DNA of 64,000 bases from Chrysopilus asiliformis (taxonomy: Eukaryota > Arthropoda > Insecta > Diptera > Rhagionidae). This document shows positions 27,725 through 42,500 of this stretch, one piece after another. Every line of letters begins with the position of its first letter. Position 1 is the first letter of the stretch. The translations under genes and the position numbers were made by a program. A model generated the notes under the pieces. It worked only from the letters and a program-made list of their open reading frames with translations, had not been told where the DNA came from and did not search any database. The stretch lies in contig OZ035961.1 of the NCBI GenBank assembly GCA_964034945.1, positions 4,322,001 to 4,386,000 of the forward strand, written 5' to 3'.

Positions 27725-28110
27725 TGGAAACATAAGAAAAGCTACAATGTCCAGGTGCCAATGATCAAATACTGTCATAGGAGGACACAAAATTTTTAGT
27801 TAAAAATCCCATTCGCGTGGCAAGGGTGGTCCATTTGTATTTTGATATATGGCACCGTTATGTCAAAACAAATTTTAAACACATTTCGTCTTTATAAATT
27901 TTTCGATATGATGCACGGTTTTCGAAAAATAAGGAAAAAAGTATTCCATTTGTATTGTGAAGGGGAGAAAGAGTGGTTCAACTGGATTTTGATGTATGTA
28001 TGACTTTATAAATTTTTCAAGAGGACTCACCATTTCCGAGAAAATTGTGAAAAACTGTGTTGTGTTTGTATGACGGAGGGACGTCTCTTTCATACGCTGG
28101 GCAAGTTTTG
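27725..28110 (+). repeat. interspersed repeat, copy 1 of a three-copy family
   Basis: Shares a diverged order of motifs with 41755-42325 and 46535-47035: cataa-aaaagctacaat, gattttgatgtatg, tttataaatttttc-atatga, accgttttcgaga and ccatttgtatg. It is noncoding. The repeated ccatttgtatg/gattttgatgtatg modules suggest it once contained internal duplications. Confidence 0.55.
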
Positions 28111-29749
28111 CCATGCTGCTTGCAGGTCATTAAAAAAAAGTGGGTTTTGATGAAAAAATAAGAAATTCGTTGCTCTTGTGTTTTTAAAATTAATAGTTTT
28201 TGAAATATCGTAAAACAGTGTTTATTTATTTGCCCTGCATTGCGGCTAGTTATTCTTCAAATGAGATTTTCCTTTTAAAAATTGAGGTTCGTCATAGTAA
28301 GTTTACTTTAGACTTTTTTTTCAATCTATCAGTGATGGGCGGTCATTTACTACTCAATTACTTGTTTGCAACTGAGGTAACAAAAAGCTTTTACAGCAAC
28401 AAATAAGATATCATCACCTGGTTTGAGTTGCCGTTGTGCTACCCTTACGTAACTGAATTTGTTGACATGGTAAAATACTTTATTTAAAAGCATTTGAAAA
28501 CAACAAAAGAATTTCAAAAATTTACTAAAACCACAAGCATTTCATAACTATTCGCACAATAAAATGCAAATCGTAATCAAATTATTTTTTTATTAAATGA
28601 AAAAAAGAAGTTTATTGAATATAAATTGCATTTTTTCATAGCAAAAGAGAAATATTACATAATAAAATGAAAAATAATTTGATTTACCACTTCACTCACT
28701 ACCATAAATTTATACTGCCGGTTAAACGTGTAAAATATATAAAAACAATATTTTCAATTAGCTTTTCTGATTATAAAGTATAGCATAAAATGGATTTCCA
28801 ATTACCAAAAGTTATTTTGCTTTCATCATCGCGTCATTGGCAAAAGTCCTTTCGCGCACAACCAAAAAAAAAACAAAAAAACAAAAACATACCAACCCCT
28901 TTTTGGTTGATAATGGCAGGTTGTACGGGGATGTTAAATCGGAGTTTTCGATAAATTAATCAACTGAATCATTTTATTCCATTGTAGTAAATTAAACAGT
29001 TTATTGTCAATGGTATTCTCTTAATTTGCGGAAATAAACTATATTTGGGAATTTTCGGGGGTGTAAAATCAATGCGGCATTTCATTAAAAGCAGTTAATT
29101 TGAATCATTCTACTGTGATGGTAAAAATGCTCAACAGAAATTTACCAATTGAATGATTTCCAATATTTCGATTGATATTTAAATATTTATCACTCTTTGT
29201 GATTAATAAAAATTCATAATATTAAAATTAATTACGTTAATTAGAAAGATAAAGTTATTTACCAAGAATTCAATTTTTTTTTAAATAATTAAATAAATAT
29301 ACATTTTCATGCTAATAAAAATATCGATATATTTTATTTAATTTGGGAATTTGGGGAAGCACAATACATCACAATATATTGTTTAAATTTTATTTTTTGG
29401 TTAAGGGTTCAAAAAATTAGAGATTTATAGCTGCTTGCAATGATTTAGACCAGATTTAAGTCCCAGTATTTTTACGGTTTAAGTAGGATAACCATTTTTT
29501 TTGGTTAATCCGGGTCAAAATGAGCGGGAGATGAGGGGGGGGGTGTACATAGCTGAAACGGAAGATCAACGATACAACGAAATATTTGGACGAAAGGAAA
29601 ACAACAAAATATTTTATTTGGACAAAAATCAAGGAGAAAGAATTAAGAAATGTACTCCACAGACGATATTTTTTAAACAAGATTTAAATCAAAAAATGCA
29701 TAGTCCCAGCAAAAGTTAAAAAATTAAATTTTTCGGGCTTTTTATATTC

Positions 29750-30068
29750 CACTAGCTTGCATACCCGTCGTTGCCGGGTTAAGTTTTTCAATTTTTTTTT
29801 TATGGTTTATGTTGGAGCTAAACTTCAGGCCAATCGGCTCGGTAGTTTTCCCGCGAAAGGGTAACATAGAGGAAGAGCTAAGTTTCGAGATCACTTTACC
29901 CCCTCCCCTCACTCCCTCCACCCCTCGCGCTACTTTTCCGTATGCCTATGTTGGATGCCAAATTTCAATCATTCCAAATTTCAAGTCAATCGGTTCAGCC
30001 GTTTTTGCGTGAAAGAGGAACAGACAGACAGACAGACAGACACCAACTCATTTTTATATATTAGTATG
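29750..30068 (+). repeat. interspersed repeat with (acag)n tail, retroelement-tail type
   Basis: Begins ctagcttgcatacccgtcgt and ends with tandem acag at about 30020-30040 followed by tttttatatattagtatgat. This architecture (catacccgtcgttgccgggt, then gtcaatcggttcagccgttt, then an acag run) is a familiar class of insect interspersed repeat, often the 3' part of non-LTR elements. No reverse transcriptase is present here. Class assignment rests on recall of the pattern. Confidence 0.6.
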
Positions 30069-33000
30069 ATAATGAATTGCAATGGAAATTTTAAGTCCTC
30101 CAATAATGATAAAAGCGCCGCCGTAGGTGAAATCTTTTGAATAGCATGCACCATTTGTTGAAAAGCGTTAAAAAATATGCAAATTCCAGCGACCCTTAAG
30201 CGAAGTAGAGTACTTTTTTGCATATTTAGTGATCGTTTTTTCCAGCGTTTGATAAATTATAACACTAAATTGAATAATCCGGGACAAAAGTTAAGGTTTT
30301 GAGACACTGGCACAACATGCATCAATCCAGGATCAGTAATTCCGAAGTGTATGGTCACTTTAGCTAAGCGCAATTTAATTTTTTAAGAATAATACACGCA
30401 AACGGGCCTTAGAATGTTAAAAATTCCATTTTACAAACTGATTTTTCAAACTTTGTTATTTGCAAACAAAAATGAACAAAATGTCAAATATATTTCAACT
30501 CCCACAAATTAAATAAAGGAAACAATATTTAAAAGTGAATATCTTATAAATCCTGTCATAACATTTTTATATTATAAACCATTTTATGATTATGTCAAAC
30601 AAATAAAGACATAATAAAAACGTCTTGAAGCCACCTTCAGGGTAAAAATTAGATTCAATATCACTTTATTTCATTTCGAAGTTAAATCTCCGTTTCCATT
30701 AAAACGAAATGAAATAAAAAATATTGTAATAAGATTGTTTACCCAGACATGACACCACAAATGCTTTATAAAATATTTGCACTTCCCTATCTGTGCCACC
30801 CACCCAAAAGGTGGATTCAACCTCTTCGGTGTGAAGCTAGCACTACACATTTGGTAATCGTTGACTCTATATTTGCCGATTATGTACGATGCTATGTACA
30901 CAAAAGACATAGCATATCCTTATATAGTGGCCGGTGGTGACGTTTTTCCGACGATATTTTTTTTCCTTTCATGATCTCTTTGACTTGAAGTAAGCATTAG
31001 AGATGGTGTCATGAGATATATGTGAAAGAAAATATTATTATTATTTTGTTACTATTTGAATTACCTCCACTAGCATCAATGCAGGCATCCATCCGTTCAT
31101 TTCATCATCCAGCCGACCATACTGAAACGTCCTTCTTCATTTGTTCCTTTTAACACCATCGTCAAAGTCATCTATCCTTCGGCCTATAATAGACGATAGT
31201 CTCACACTGTCATACCTTAAGACGTCGAAGCGCCTGAAGCTGTCTTGTGCCACTCAGTCAGCTGGGGGTCCAAAAGTAAACAAGACGAGGGCGAAATTAA
31301 AAAAGTTGACGGCATCAGTATAAACGTTATACGTGATGGAAGGGTGGTAATGGGTGACTTTGTATTTACAGTGCAACCTGAAAATATGCATTGAAAAATG
31401 ACAAGTTTGGCATTGCTCAAACTCAAAAACTACCCGAGCGATTCAGGTGATTTTTAGACTATATCTTGTGTGAGAAAGGTCCAGAAGAAAGAGAAAGATA
31501 TTTTTACAAATAAAGTATTTTTTTCTCAAGCCTGAAAGTGACCCATTAAACCCCTTAATAATAATTTTCAAAAAAAACGCTGTAAAAAAATTTCTATATA
31601 TAAATAGAGTGACCCGAAATGGCTGGGACGGTCTTGGGTAGACATGTTGTGCATACATCCCGGAAACTTAATTTTGATCCCAGATTTAATGTCAGAAAAA
31701 AAACACCAGAAAGAATTAGCACTAAATACGGCTGAGATTGCTGTAAGTCACATTTTTTTTCGCCTGCGGTGCTATTTTCCAACCATTTTCTGCAAAGAAC
31801 GCATGTATCTTAAAAGATTTGGCCTGCAGCGCGTTTCTCTGTATTAGTATTTCTAGAATTTCCGTTGCTATTATTTATGGAATGTTACGAGCACGAAAAA
31901 TTAAGTTGATTTTCGCTCTCAGCTGTGTAGTTCCTGATTTCAATCTATGCGCCGCATTCTATTTAAAAAACTTGGCCTGCGGTTCACATTTCTTAATTAT
32001 TTTTTCTTAGTATACTTCCGAATCAAGTTTTATTTTCATAATGTTCTGTTTCAGGTATCCCCCCTTTTACCAAATTGACTCACAATAAATATGACCGCAT
32101 TATATATAAAAATATTTCCAAATACACAAGCATTTCATTTTCAAATTATAGTCAACGATTTTAAGATGATTTTTTCTTAAAAATCTATAAATAGTAATGT
32201 CCTACTGTACTCACTTTGCCGAAAAAGCTGTGTGAATGGCAAGCAGTCTGAGGTGGTAAGTCGATGCCAAATAAAAAATCTCCCAGTGACGAAACAGCAG
32301 AAGCTACTACACACAAAAAGAAAAAAAAAATATATAAAAAAAAGAAGAAGAAAAAACAAAAATAAATAATAAACTTATTATCAAGAAGTCACGTCACGAA
32401 CAATTTGGTACATCGACTAAGACAGGGAGAAGCTGAGAAGATATATTGGCCATAAACTTCTCTACGCCTTGTTCGGGTGTTTGGGCGCAAAAATCCTTCT
32501 TTAGTAAACAATCTGACGAACAGTTATCCCCGATGCCAGAATCTCTAAACCACCCGACAAAGTTCAACCATATCCGGATGTTAGCCAACCCAAAATAATA
32601 TGGACTACACGAGCGAAATATAATCACACTTACTATCCTTAATTCCCTCTTTGCCGCCTCCCTGCAGTACTGATGAATATTGAGGGACTATGCTATGCTC
32701 ATATGAGCAGAAGTCGTACATTATCTTATATGCACAACAAAAGTGAAAAGGATCAAAAACGATGGATATTAGCAGGGTTGAAGCGCGTTTCCTTCTAGTT
32801 GGTATACATTCTAGCCCTTATTGCAGCAAACGAACATTTCTGTAATATATAGGAAGAAAATTCACTTCAAATTCTCATGCCCTACCGAAGAAAGATTGAA
32901 ACACACCCCTCAACAGTCATATCTCTGCAGCAAAGAAGAAAATATCCTAAGGATTCACTTTATATACACGTATTTGCAGGAATATACGATCGTAATCGGT

Positions 33001-36000
33001 CAGAGAAGAGAAGATTCTTATTTTGAAATGATCCTGAGTTGGAAGAAAGGGCGAGAGAATGTGATAACTAAAATTTATATAGATATATAGATACATGACT
33101 TTAGCTAAAAATGTTTACACTCATAGTTCGTTTTTCCGGAGTCTTGGACTCTCTATACTATCACTACATATCCTTCTGTATGGAGCTTTTCGTCCTGTTT
33201 GTGCTTTCATAGCTGCGAAAAGTACATATAGAATTGACGGAAAATAATATAAAGTGTGAAGTAAAAAAGGAACAAAATTACTAAATAAAGACAATCGACT
33301 TATACGGTGTATAAAAGAAAATATTTTGCACCCTAATACGGAATGTGTTATAAATTTTATGTTTTAGTTACATGAAAATTCGGTGGCGTGGCAGCCTAAA
33401 ATTATTTTTAGCACGTTCAAGGAATTGACAAGTAAATAAAAACATTAAATTTCTTACAAATATTTCATCCCGATTAAAATTTAAAATTTATAAAATACTG
33501 GAACATCTTAATTTCAAACATTTTAATAAAATTTAGTTGCTGTACTCCACTGAATAAATATTTACAAGAAATCAAATTTCTTAAATAGCCTAGCGACAAC
33601 AAATCGTACGAGATTTCATCCTTAATCGATGAAAAGCGACTTTGAAGTTTCCACAAGACATAAAATAATTCAACATAAAGCGAAATTATTGCTGTAATTG
33701 AAACTGGGAGTAGAAAGTATTGACGTATTTATTTATCGAATGAAAATGAGTTAATCGAAAATATAGACTTTAATTTTGAAAGTTCATTTTTTGTGTCGTT
33801 TGCAATAGATTATTTTCCAAAGAGTTAAACAAAAATCGCTTTTTAGAATTAAAATACCCTGCCCCGTGTTTAAACAGTGATTTTCTGCTATAGACGGAAA
33901 GTATTGTATGTATGACGGCGACCGACTCGAGAACGTAGGCAGATAGAAACTTTCTGATCAGTACGAAATCCGTTCTAGTTTCTAGTTTCAAGATAAATTG
34001 TTTTACAAGAAAATAAATAAAAGTGGTCGCCTTTCTCTGCAATTTCCCCTTAAAGTTTAAATCTCAAAACTACGTTTTCGCGTTGGGTACAACATGAAAA
34101 TCATCAGAAAAAATTTTTTTTTTTTAATTTTCTTGAAATATTGCTTTAAAAATGATAAAAAAAAGCGTTATCCTTACTGTATCTTCGGGTTAAAATTTTC
34201 ACAAAAAATTCGTAATCAGACACTTCACAAAACCTCTAATGTTAATTTTCTCTAGAATAAGTAGAAAAAGGATAATCCGCAATCCAAAAAAGGATAGTTT
34301 TTTACACGAAAATTTATCCAACAATCAGTTTCACAAAATTTCGCCCATCAAGAAGATTCGAATTTTCTTTTTAAGTCCAGAAAATATTAATAAAAATATC
34401 GACTGATTTATAAATTGGAGTAACTTTCCACGAGAATATATAAAACTGCAACTGACCTACATTTAGTTCATTATTATTGCCTCCAAAAATAAACAGCAAT
34501 ATTGCGATATTTTTTCGAAATACTCATTCAATCATTCTGTCAATCTTGATAAGATCTAAAAAGACTGTGGGCTTAATTTGTTTGTGATTGCAAGAAGCTT
34601 TGCCAAAAAAAAGGCAAATAATATTCGTTGGAGAAAAAATGAGAATTCTTATCAAAATATTTCATCGAAATCAACTTCCAATTCGCGGAAAATTTCTTGG
34701 CATCGAAATCGAACTGCAAGAGAAAAAAAAAATCTGCCAACTTGTTTCTTATAAGAATATTTGCTGAACTATACAATTACGACAAGTAGAAACAAAAGCG
34801 TCTCCGGAGAAAAGGCAAAATTGCATTTTCTCTCAACAAGACAAAAATTTCCCAAAAGTTGTTACATATCGAATCACTTGAAGGGCAACAACAGCAACAC
34901 AAAACCTATATAGCAGCAGCAGCCCAGCAAATACAACAATCATGATGGAAAAATTGAAAAATCAGCAATTTGACGTCTTGTAGGATTTTTTTCCAGTCCT
35001 TTATTCTTTTGTTCCCGTTTCCCTGATTTTTCCTCATGGCATTGTATTTTACTCTATCTTTCTGTCTATTATCCCATCAATATCTCGTATTTTTCTTATT
35101 GATTTGTACTTACCATCGAAATGATTCTGCACTAAGTTCGATTCCGAAATAGACGAACACTTGAATTTCATGTAGCATTCGAGGGAGAATTTCTTTTTAA
35201 ATTTTAAGTAGCGCAACGTTGAGTTCTTATTCTCAAGCAACGTTTCCTCGCCTTTCCATTTAATTCTTCGTTTTCTATGTTGTTTTCTTAGATTTGAAAA
35301 ACGCTTCAAAGTGTTTCCCTACCAAGTATAGCTGCTAAGGTGCCAACAGCAGCCCAACAGAAGTTACACACAGAACCATTACGGCTTCCCATAGGACCGA
35401 AAATTTTCCCCAATTCTATTACTCTTGCTAAATAAACAAATCCTTGCACATCGGGTATTTCCGAATGAATTTTACTCCGAAAACCTGCGCGCAAACCGTC
35501 GCTGTTTGAATTCTCCAATAGAAAACTCGATCGCTTACTGTCGGCGAATAAATGTCGGATCCATCGTTGGATGCTTCGGATGCTGTAACTTTTTAGCTGG
35601 AGCATGCAATCTCCTCCGTAACAGGATAGCCGGATCCAGGAGCATCACCAGTAGCCGAAGTAAATCCAGAAAAAAGGTTTGGGATGATACCAATCGACGA
35701 TGGAGCTTCAGTCGTATCGCGAAGTCTAGCCTGAAAAGTTGAACCTACTTTTCGTTGTCGTCATCATTATCGTCGTATATCCGTTGCTCTCTTTTTAGGA
35801 TTTTCCGAACTACACTGCAATCTAAATATACTATTTTTCACTGGAAATACTATGGAGAGTACTCATTTCAAAATTACAATGTTTAATGGAAATTCTATTA
35901 AAATATCTCGTCATTTCGGAAAAGTTTAATTCTTCGATTTATTTAAAAAAAAAAGGACATAATTTCGTACATCCTCACTGTCAACTACATCTACTAAAAA

Positions 36001-36541
36001 ACATAACAACAAAAACATCAACGTTATACCAGTAGCGAAAAATGTAAATTGTCGCGCCACACCCCTGGATGCGAGAAGCTTTCCAATTGTGTTTTTCCCT
36101 TAGTTTTTAATTTTTTTTTCTCGATTTATTTTTCGTCTAGTGATGGAAAAACTGTGACACGACAGTGATGTAAAGTGCATAATTGTTACATTTACGACAG
36201 TTAACATAATTCCGGTACCCGAACAAAAAAAATCTACTTTTTTAAAATTTTCAACTGGGAAACATTTCAATTGTGCCGGGTGTCATTTAGTGAAGAGATG
36301 TAAAATTCTTGTAATGAATGGTTTAATAGAGAGAGTATGTGGCCAATTAACAGACGACAACCAGTTTTTTGTAAAAATTAGCAAAATGATCCAGAATTTC
36401 AGTTGAAATTTTAACGACCACGGTTTCTCGAGTAAATCAAATGTGAGCGTTTCAGTGTATTTACAACCGCATTTACAAAATAATAAAAAAAAATTAAAAA
36501 AATATACAAATCTTTCTTAGTCGCGCACTGTGCTTTTGGAT
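30069..36541. other. gene-poor sequence upstream of the beat start
   Basis: No gene supported. Two open, less AT-rich stretches occur at about 31.1-31.4 and 35.3-35.75 kb. The second has a minus-strand frame (35306-35605) with a hydrophobic end and is discussed as a finding. The last few hundred bases should contain the 5'-UTR or promoter of beat. I see no TATA box at a convincing distance. A tttcagtgta initiator-like motif at about 36449-36458 is only suggestive. Confidence 0.4.
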
Positions 36542-36599
36542 ATGTGCAATACTATGATGATGGATTACATACTAATCATCGCATTATTAATTTTTACCG
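36542..36599 (+). CDS. beat: beat exon 1: start codon and signal peptide
   Basis: Encodes a short N-terminus followed by the hydrophobic run YILIIALLIFT and ends in phase 1 at a ccg|gtaaat donor. Joined to the exon at 53423 it continues as GCHHTNA, a plausible signal-peptidase region. The first in-frame ATG is 36542. Three more consecutive ATGs at 36554-36562 follow, and any of them could be used. An in-frame TAG sits at 36518-36520 inside a pyrimidine-rich tctttcttag, which could also be a 5'-UTR splice acceptor. I chose this exon because phase, hydrophobicity and donor all fit, with no homology support, so an alternative first exon elsewhere in the 16.8-kb interval is possible. Confidence 0.65.
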
Positions 36600-39500
36600 G
36601 TAAATTGGTTTTTCATATTTCAATGAGTAGAAATAAGTATTTTAATAGATGAGTATTTCAGATACTAATAACGTCCAGATTTTTAAATATTTGGATGTTT
36701 ATCTAAAAAATATGAAACATCTTTTAAATATGATAATGTTCTCCGCTTTACTTTTCTCGTACACAAATTTTCATTTATGATTTTTTGAATTTTTGAAAGA
36801 TTAGAAACGATTGACCAAGAATTAGAGAGAATTGTTTATTTTTAGGGGTTAAAAATTCGTTTTTTTATTTTACGTCTCGATAATTGTGTTTTTTTTTTAA
36901 TGGCAGACATATTTTTCCCCAAGGTATCAAAAAAATTCTGACAAATGATGCATTTCAATGGCACGTCATCAAAAAATCGCAATTCATATCTAATCGAAAC
37001 GAGTTTTTAGGGGTGCAAAAATTGTTTTTTAATTATTTTGATGAACAATTTCCTTTATTGAAAAAAAAAGATGTACAGTAAGAGCATTTTATAAAGCCAA
37101 CTGTTATGACAGTAGACGTTCTGTAAACACAGCATTTACCTGGAAAAATATCTAATTAGCGGTACAACACAGGACAAAAAAAACAAATCGCCTCAATGGC
37201 AGTTAATTTTAAAGACAACAGCACGCAAGCGAGTTGAGCTAGAGACTTGAAATTTGATATACGATTGTTTCCATAAAGTGTGAGGTCAAGTTTGTTAACA
37301 GACAAATTCACACATCAAGGGGAATACACCTCTCCCAAACAAAAGGATTTTTTTTGTTGTGTTTTGCTCCCTTTTAGTATACTAAACTAAAAATAGAGGG
37401 AATTCACATTATTCATCCATAATAAAAATTCAGTCAAACCACTACTTATCTTCAACACATATAAACGGTATTAATTTCGTAATTGCCAAAAAAAATAGTT
37501 TATTTTATGGAAAAATTACAAAAACAAAACATGTTTACAATTCGAGTTTACATAACTTTCCCGTACATCGAAATTCAATTAGAACATTTTTTTTTTGGTT
37601 TTTTTATACGTCTTCGAATTTTTTCTCTCGCGCCACATGGAATATTTCTAGATTGACGTTTAAATTTTTTAAATAATTTTAAATACAACAAAAATTTAAA
37701 AAATAGATATATTATATCTTTGTTTATGTAACATTTTACATATTCCTCTAGACTACATATAATAAATTTTAAATATTACGAAATTGAACATTTATTTTTA
37801 GCACAAAGGCTTTCCCGCAGTTGCTCAACATATTCGTATTTATCTTCCTTATTTGATCACATCAACTGAAATCTAATTGTAATGTACGTCTGAATAATTT
37901 TCGAAAATAGTTCCACATGTTCAATAGACCTAATTAACTTAAAATATTAATCTTTCCACTATAGTAAAGTTTTATATTAAGTTAGGAAGTTTCCTTATGT
38001 GTAAAATATAAGAAGGTTGATTGATGTGACAAGTTGAACATGTGAGAATGTAAATAACTACTTAAATATCACTTGAGGCACTTTCAGAAAATTCGATAGA
38101 TTCAAAGATGTAACGCTGTAAACTACAATAGAATACAGAAATACGATATATATATAAATAAAATATCTATAGACAGTAATATTTAAATCAAGAATAGTGT
38201 GCAAACTTTAAGTAATATCCTCAAACAGATTTACTCATAAACATAAAATAGTTTCACTTGTATGGAAAACAAGATTAAAGCTATTTGTTTTACTGAGTTT
38301 CCTGTGCTGTACTTCAAGCAAAGATTTAAATTTAGATACTGTTGTTTGAAGTGTCGAGTAATTTTACATATTCATGTGGAAATTTCATTCCGTTCAAAGA
38401 ACTTTCTTTGCACTTTTGGGAGTGGAAAAATATTTTATAAAAAATTCTTTAGGGATTTAGAACACATTTTTTTTTCAGATCTTTTATTTTCATTATTTTT
38501 TGTGCACACAAAATTCACATTTTTAAACACTTTTTTTTAAATTTGCGATTTTTTGACAAAGGTGAAAAAAGTACCGTTATTTTTGAGTATGTTAGTTTTG
38601 AACCCCCTCCTAGCTACAGTTTTAATCCCTGCCAGGCAAGGGCGTAGCCCGGAAGGGGTTCAATAAATAACATAAATTCAATTCAAGACTCGAAAATATT
38701 TTATTTGGCAAAAAACATAACTTTCCCACGATTTTTTTCTCTTTTTTTTAATTTTGCAATATCTCGAAAACGGTAATGGATATTCAAAAATACACTACCT
38801 AGCAATGTTAAAAGCATTTCAATATGTGGTCAAATCAACCGTTTCCGAGAAAATCGGAAAAAACCTGCCTTGCCCCAGCGACCGAGATTTTGAATGCTTG
38901 ACGTGTTTCAGCGGACCAGAGAAATCTTCCAATCAGAGCTTGAAAAGCTTATATTTGACCGTTTTACACGTTTTAAGAAAAACGGTAAAATATCTTGGAA
39001 ACGGTTTGGAGTCTTAATTAAAACTTAGAAGCTGTGCATCAAATACGTTACACTTATAACGAGAGAGGATATCTACAGTATTGTGATGGCGAAAATAAAC
39101 TCCATACAGAAAATGGAGACGAGGAGGCCCGAAAAGCATAATCTTACCGTAATTTGTTTTATGGATAATTCTTACAGCCGTATTCTGGCGTTGTGATACT
39201 TAAGTCACAAGTCACAAGTCCATAGAATTTGAGGCTCTTGTGACCGAGTTGTGACTAGTGACCGTAGCTAGAATAAGGCTGTTAATTTCATTTCTCAAAA
39301 ACTTATTTATTTCTTAACAAAGAAAACTTGCTACATAAAAAAAATAAGAAGAACGAAAAGTCAAATAAATAATATTAAATTAAAACCACAAAAAGCTTAA
39401 GGCGAAATTGACAAAAATAGCAAATTTCCCAATAATCGGCGTAAATAAATTGCTTAATTATAAACTGTTTTCAATTTTATTATCTTTAAAATTTTCGGTA

Positions 39501-42500
39501 CTTAATTTGAAAATCTCTCCACTTTTATCATGACATAAGATCAATTAAACTTTAATAGAAAATCTGTTGAAACTTTCTGGAATTTCATCAAAAACACAAT
39601 ATCAGGGTGAACGTCTCATTCACTAATACATACACACAAGCCTTCGTAAAAGCTATTTCGATATTCAATCTACGGGTATTTTATTTAGTATTTATGGTAG
39701 TTATATTTATATAGATACATTATATATAGTGATAATAAGAAATTAAATTACGAAATTTCAGATACCATTTGAGCTTATCGACTTTAAATATATAGGAAAG
39801 TAATTTATCAAAAACTTTTCGTCTGCCATTACGTCCTTGGTCCTTGAGTGTAGGCCACTAACTCACTCACTGTAGAGGAATTTTCCCAATTTTGTGAATT
39901 TTGTGTTAAACACAAAGAGGAGAAAACTCCATTCTTATTCGTATTCCATCATAGTTTTGCTTTTCCTTAACACATTTTCAATACGACGTGTAGGAGGTAC
40001 AACACATCGAACTATCATAATATTAAAGGATCTATCTGTATGGTGTTAAAGTCTACGATGGTGAAATAGAAAGCCGGAAAAACTTTTCAGATGCCCAAAA
40101 ACTTTTAACCTTTTTGTAGTTGGTGTTGCCCTTTAGTTTGTGCATAGCAGTCAAGTTTTACACTTTTCACCCTCTCCATGGTTGTGCACAAGTCTTTTTC
40201 AGTTTATTCTACTTCTTCCCTTTTGATTTCTTGAAAACAGAAAAAAAATGAATAAGAAAAACTTTTGAGAAGTTCTCTTACAGAGCTTTGACTTGACTTT
40301 ACATCTATCTGCCACTCCACTTGGAAATCCTCTCCAGCCAAGTAATTTATTTTGCATAATTTTAGGCCGTGCTATGTCCGAAAAAAAACTCGTGGCTAAA
40401 GAATAAGAAAAAGGATTTTTTCCCATTTGGAGGACACCATTAAAATCGGTCAGAACCAAAAACCGAAACCGAGAACAAAAACAAGAAAAGGGACAAGTAC
40501 GAAAGGAAAAAAACCCCCCACTGACTATCCCGTTCCGTTTTGAGGAAAAATGGAAAAAAAACGTCGTCCTGAAAACAACAATAACAAGAAAAAGGACGAT
40601 AACAGCACCAATCGAATAGGCCCAACACAGAAGGAAGAAATAAAACAGAGCTGAAAAAGGGATAATCGATTGGTTTGGCATTTCAGGAAGCTAGTGGTTT
40701 CGGATAATATTGAAAATCAGGCAAGGAAGATTTTTGCCATCTATTCGATATATACAACACCATCAGACTGGAATAAATCGGGCTGAAGCGAAAGGGTATG
40801 GATTTACATCCATATGGCTGATGAAATTCTAGTTGGTAAGAACTAGACACACGTTTTAAGGATATTTTCGTGGGAATATACAATACCACAACACCGTGTA
40901 GATTCACATGTACTCTCACTTGAATCTATATAGATAGAATAGTACGGCGGAGGGACGTTACGACGACAGGAATCCAATGAAAAGAAATGAATTTCAGGCT
41001 ATATTCGTATAGCTGATGGGGTTTAATAGCAGCCGAGCAGAAAGGGCAGAAATTTACACGTGAACCAGTTTGCGTAACATGACACCTGAACTAATTCTTT
41101 TCTTCCGTTCATTTCGTTCGTTCACAGAGTATCAATAGCATAAAATGTTGTAGTATAGATTGTAAAGATATCATGTGGTACATCCACTATATGTATCTTA
41201 CATACCACCACCACTAACACTCCCTTATCGATATAGATTTCTATTTCTACAGATAAAATGAAAGTGTAGAATGATGCGTGTCAGAAGGAACAAATGGGAT
41301 AAGATTACAACAGCACCGCAATAACCACCATCGGCAATAACAATAATAAATCCCTTAAGTGAATACGATGATAACGATGATGATGTTAATGCCAATGTTG
41401 ATGACGTCAAGTGTATTTCTATATATAACTAAGCACAAATTCAAAGATGAGGTTTCTCCTATGAGCCAAGGAATAATTAAAGACTCGCTAACATTTCACT
41501 CGTTTGGATATTTTGATTGATTGACATGAAACAAGATAAATATGTAAATCGGTGTTATTAAACCCAAATGGGAAATTATTTATTGTATTGGAATATTTGA
41601 TTTATTGAAGAATGTATTTTGATCTAGAATCGCGGATTTGAAAATTTGTGATGGACTTTTTTTTAAAAAAAATAATTATCTTTTGGTATTTTATTGTAGT
41701 AAAAGATTTTTGACACATTTTTAAAGCTGCATTTTGTAGTTTTGACCATACAGATTTTCTTTTATATAACATAAAAACATAACAAAAGCTATAATTGCCA
41801 ATCTGGCAATTATTGAAAACCCGTATGGTGATTTAAGTGAACAGCGAACAGTTGTATCAAAATTCCACTTTGAAGTCAGACTTTCCAATAAGTATTTTTT
41901 TAAATTTATTCCAATCGGATTTTGATGTATGAGAGTTTTATGTAGAATCATATCCTAAATAACTTTTGTTCTTGGACTTTTTTTATAAAATTCACCGTTT
42001 TTGAGATATTCAGAAAAAAAGTTTTCGTTCGTATGGGGGGTACCCCCCCTAATAGTCCATTTTTGCCCATTAACGAACTTAGCCTCGCATTTTACGAAAA
42101 ACGAATCTGCGCAAAATTTCAAGTCTCTAACTCAATCCGTGCGCCCGCAATCCGCGCCACAGACGGACAGACAGACAGACGGACAGACGGACATGCAAAA
42201 TTCAACATTTTTTATCATTCTAAACACACTGGTGTAATTCATTTTTGTGTGTGATGACGGGATCTTGGCGTTACAAACCGTAAGGCAAAGTTAATATACC
42301 CTTTGGTTTCACCATACGGGTATAAAAATAGGATCTTCATTCGTTATGGAGTTCTATCTGATCAATTTGAATAATTATTTTTACTTTCTTATTTAACTTT
42401 CTTATACTAAGTATGGTATTCAGGAAAAATTTCGACCTCAGAATTTTACCTAAAAAACATTACCCGACCACTCCTGAGATGATTGGAGTTTTATTCCAGA

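Noticed and set aside
40199..40681. 160-codon minus-strand open frame, the second longest in the window
   Set aside because: It lies over a purine-rich low-complexity tract on the + strand, which produces F/S/C/R-rich translation and few stops. No domain or conserved motif is visible, and a second overlapping frame is equally open.
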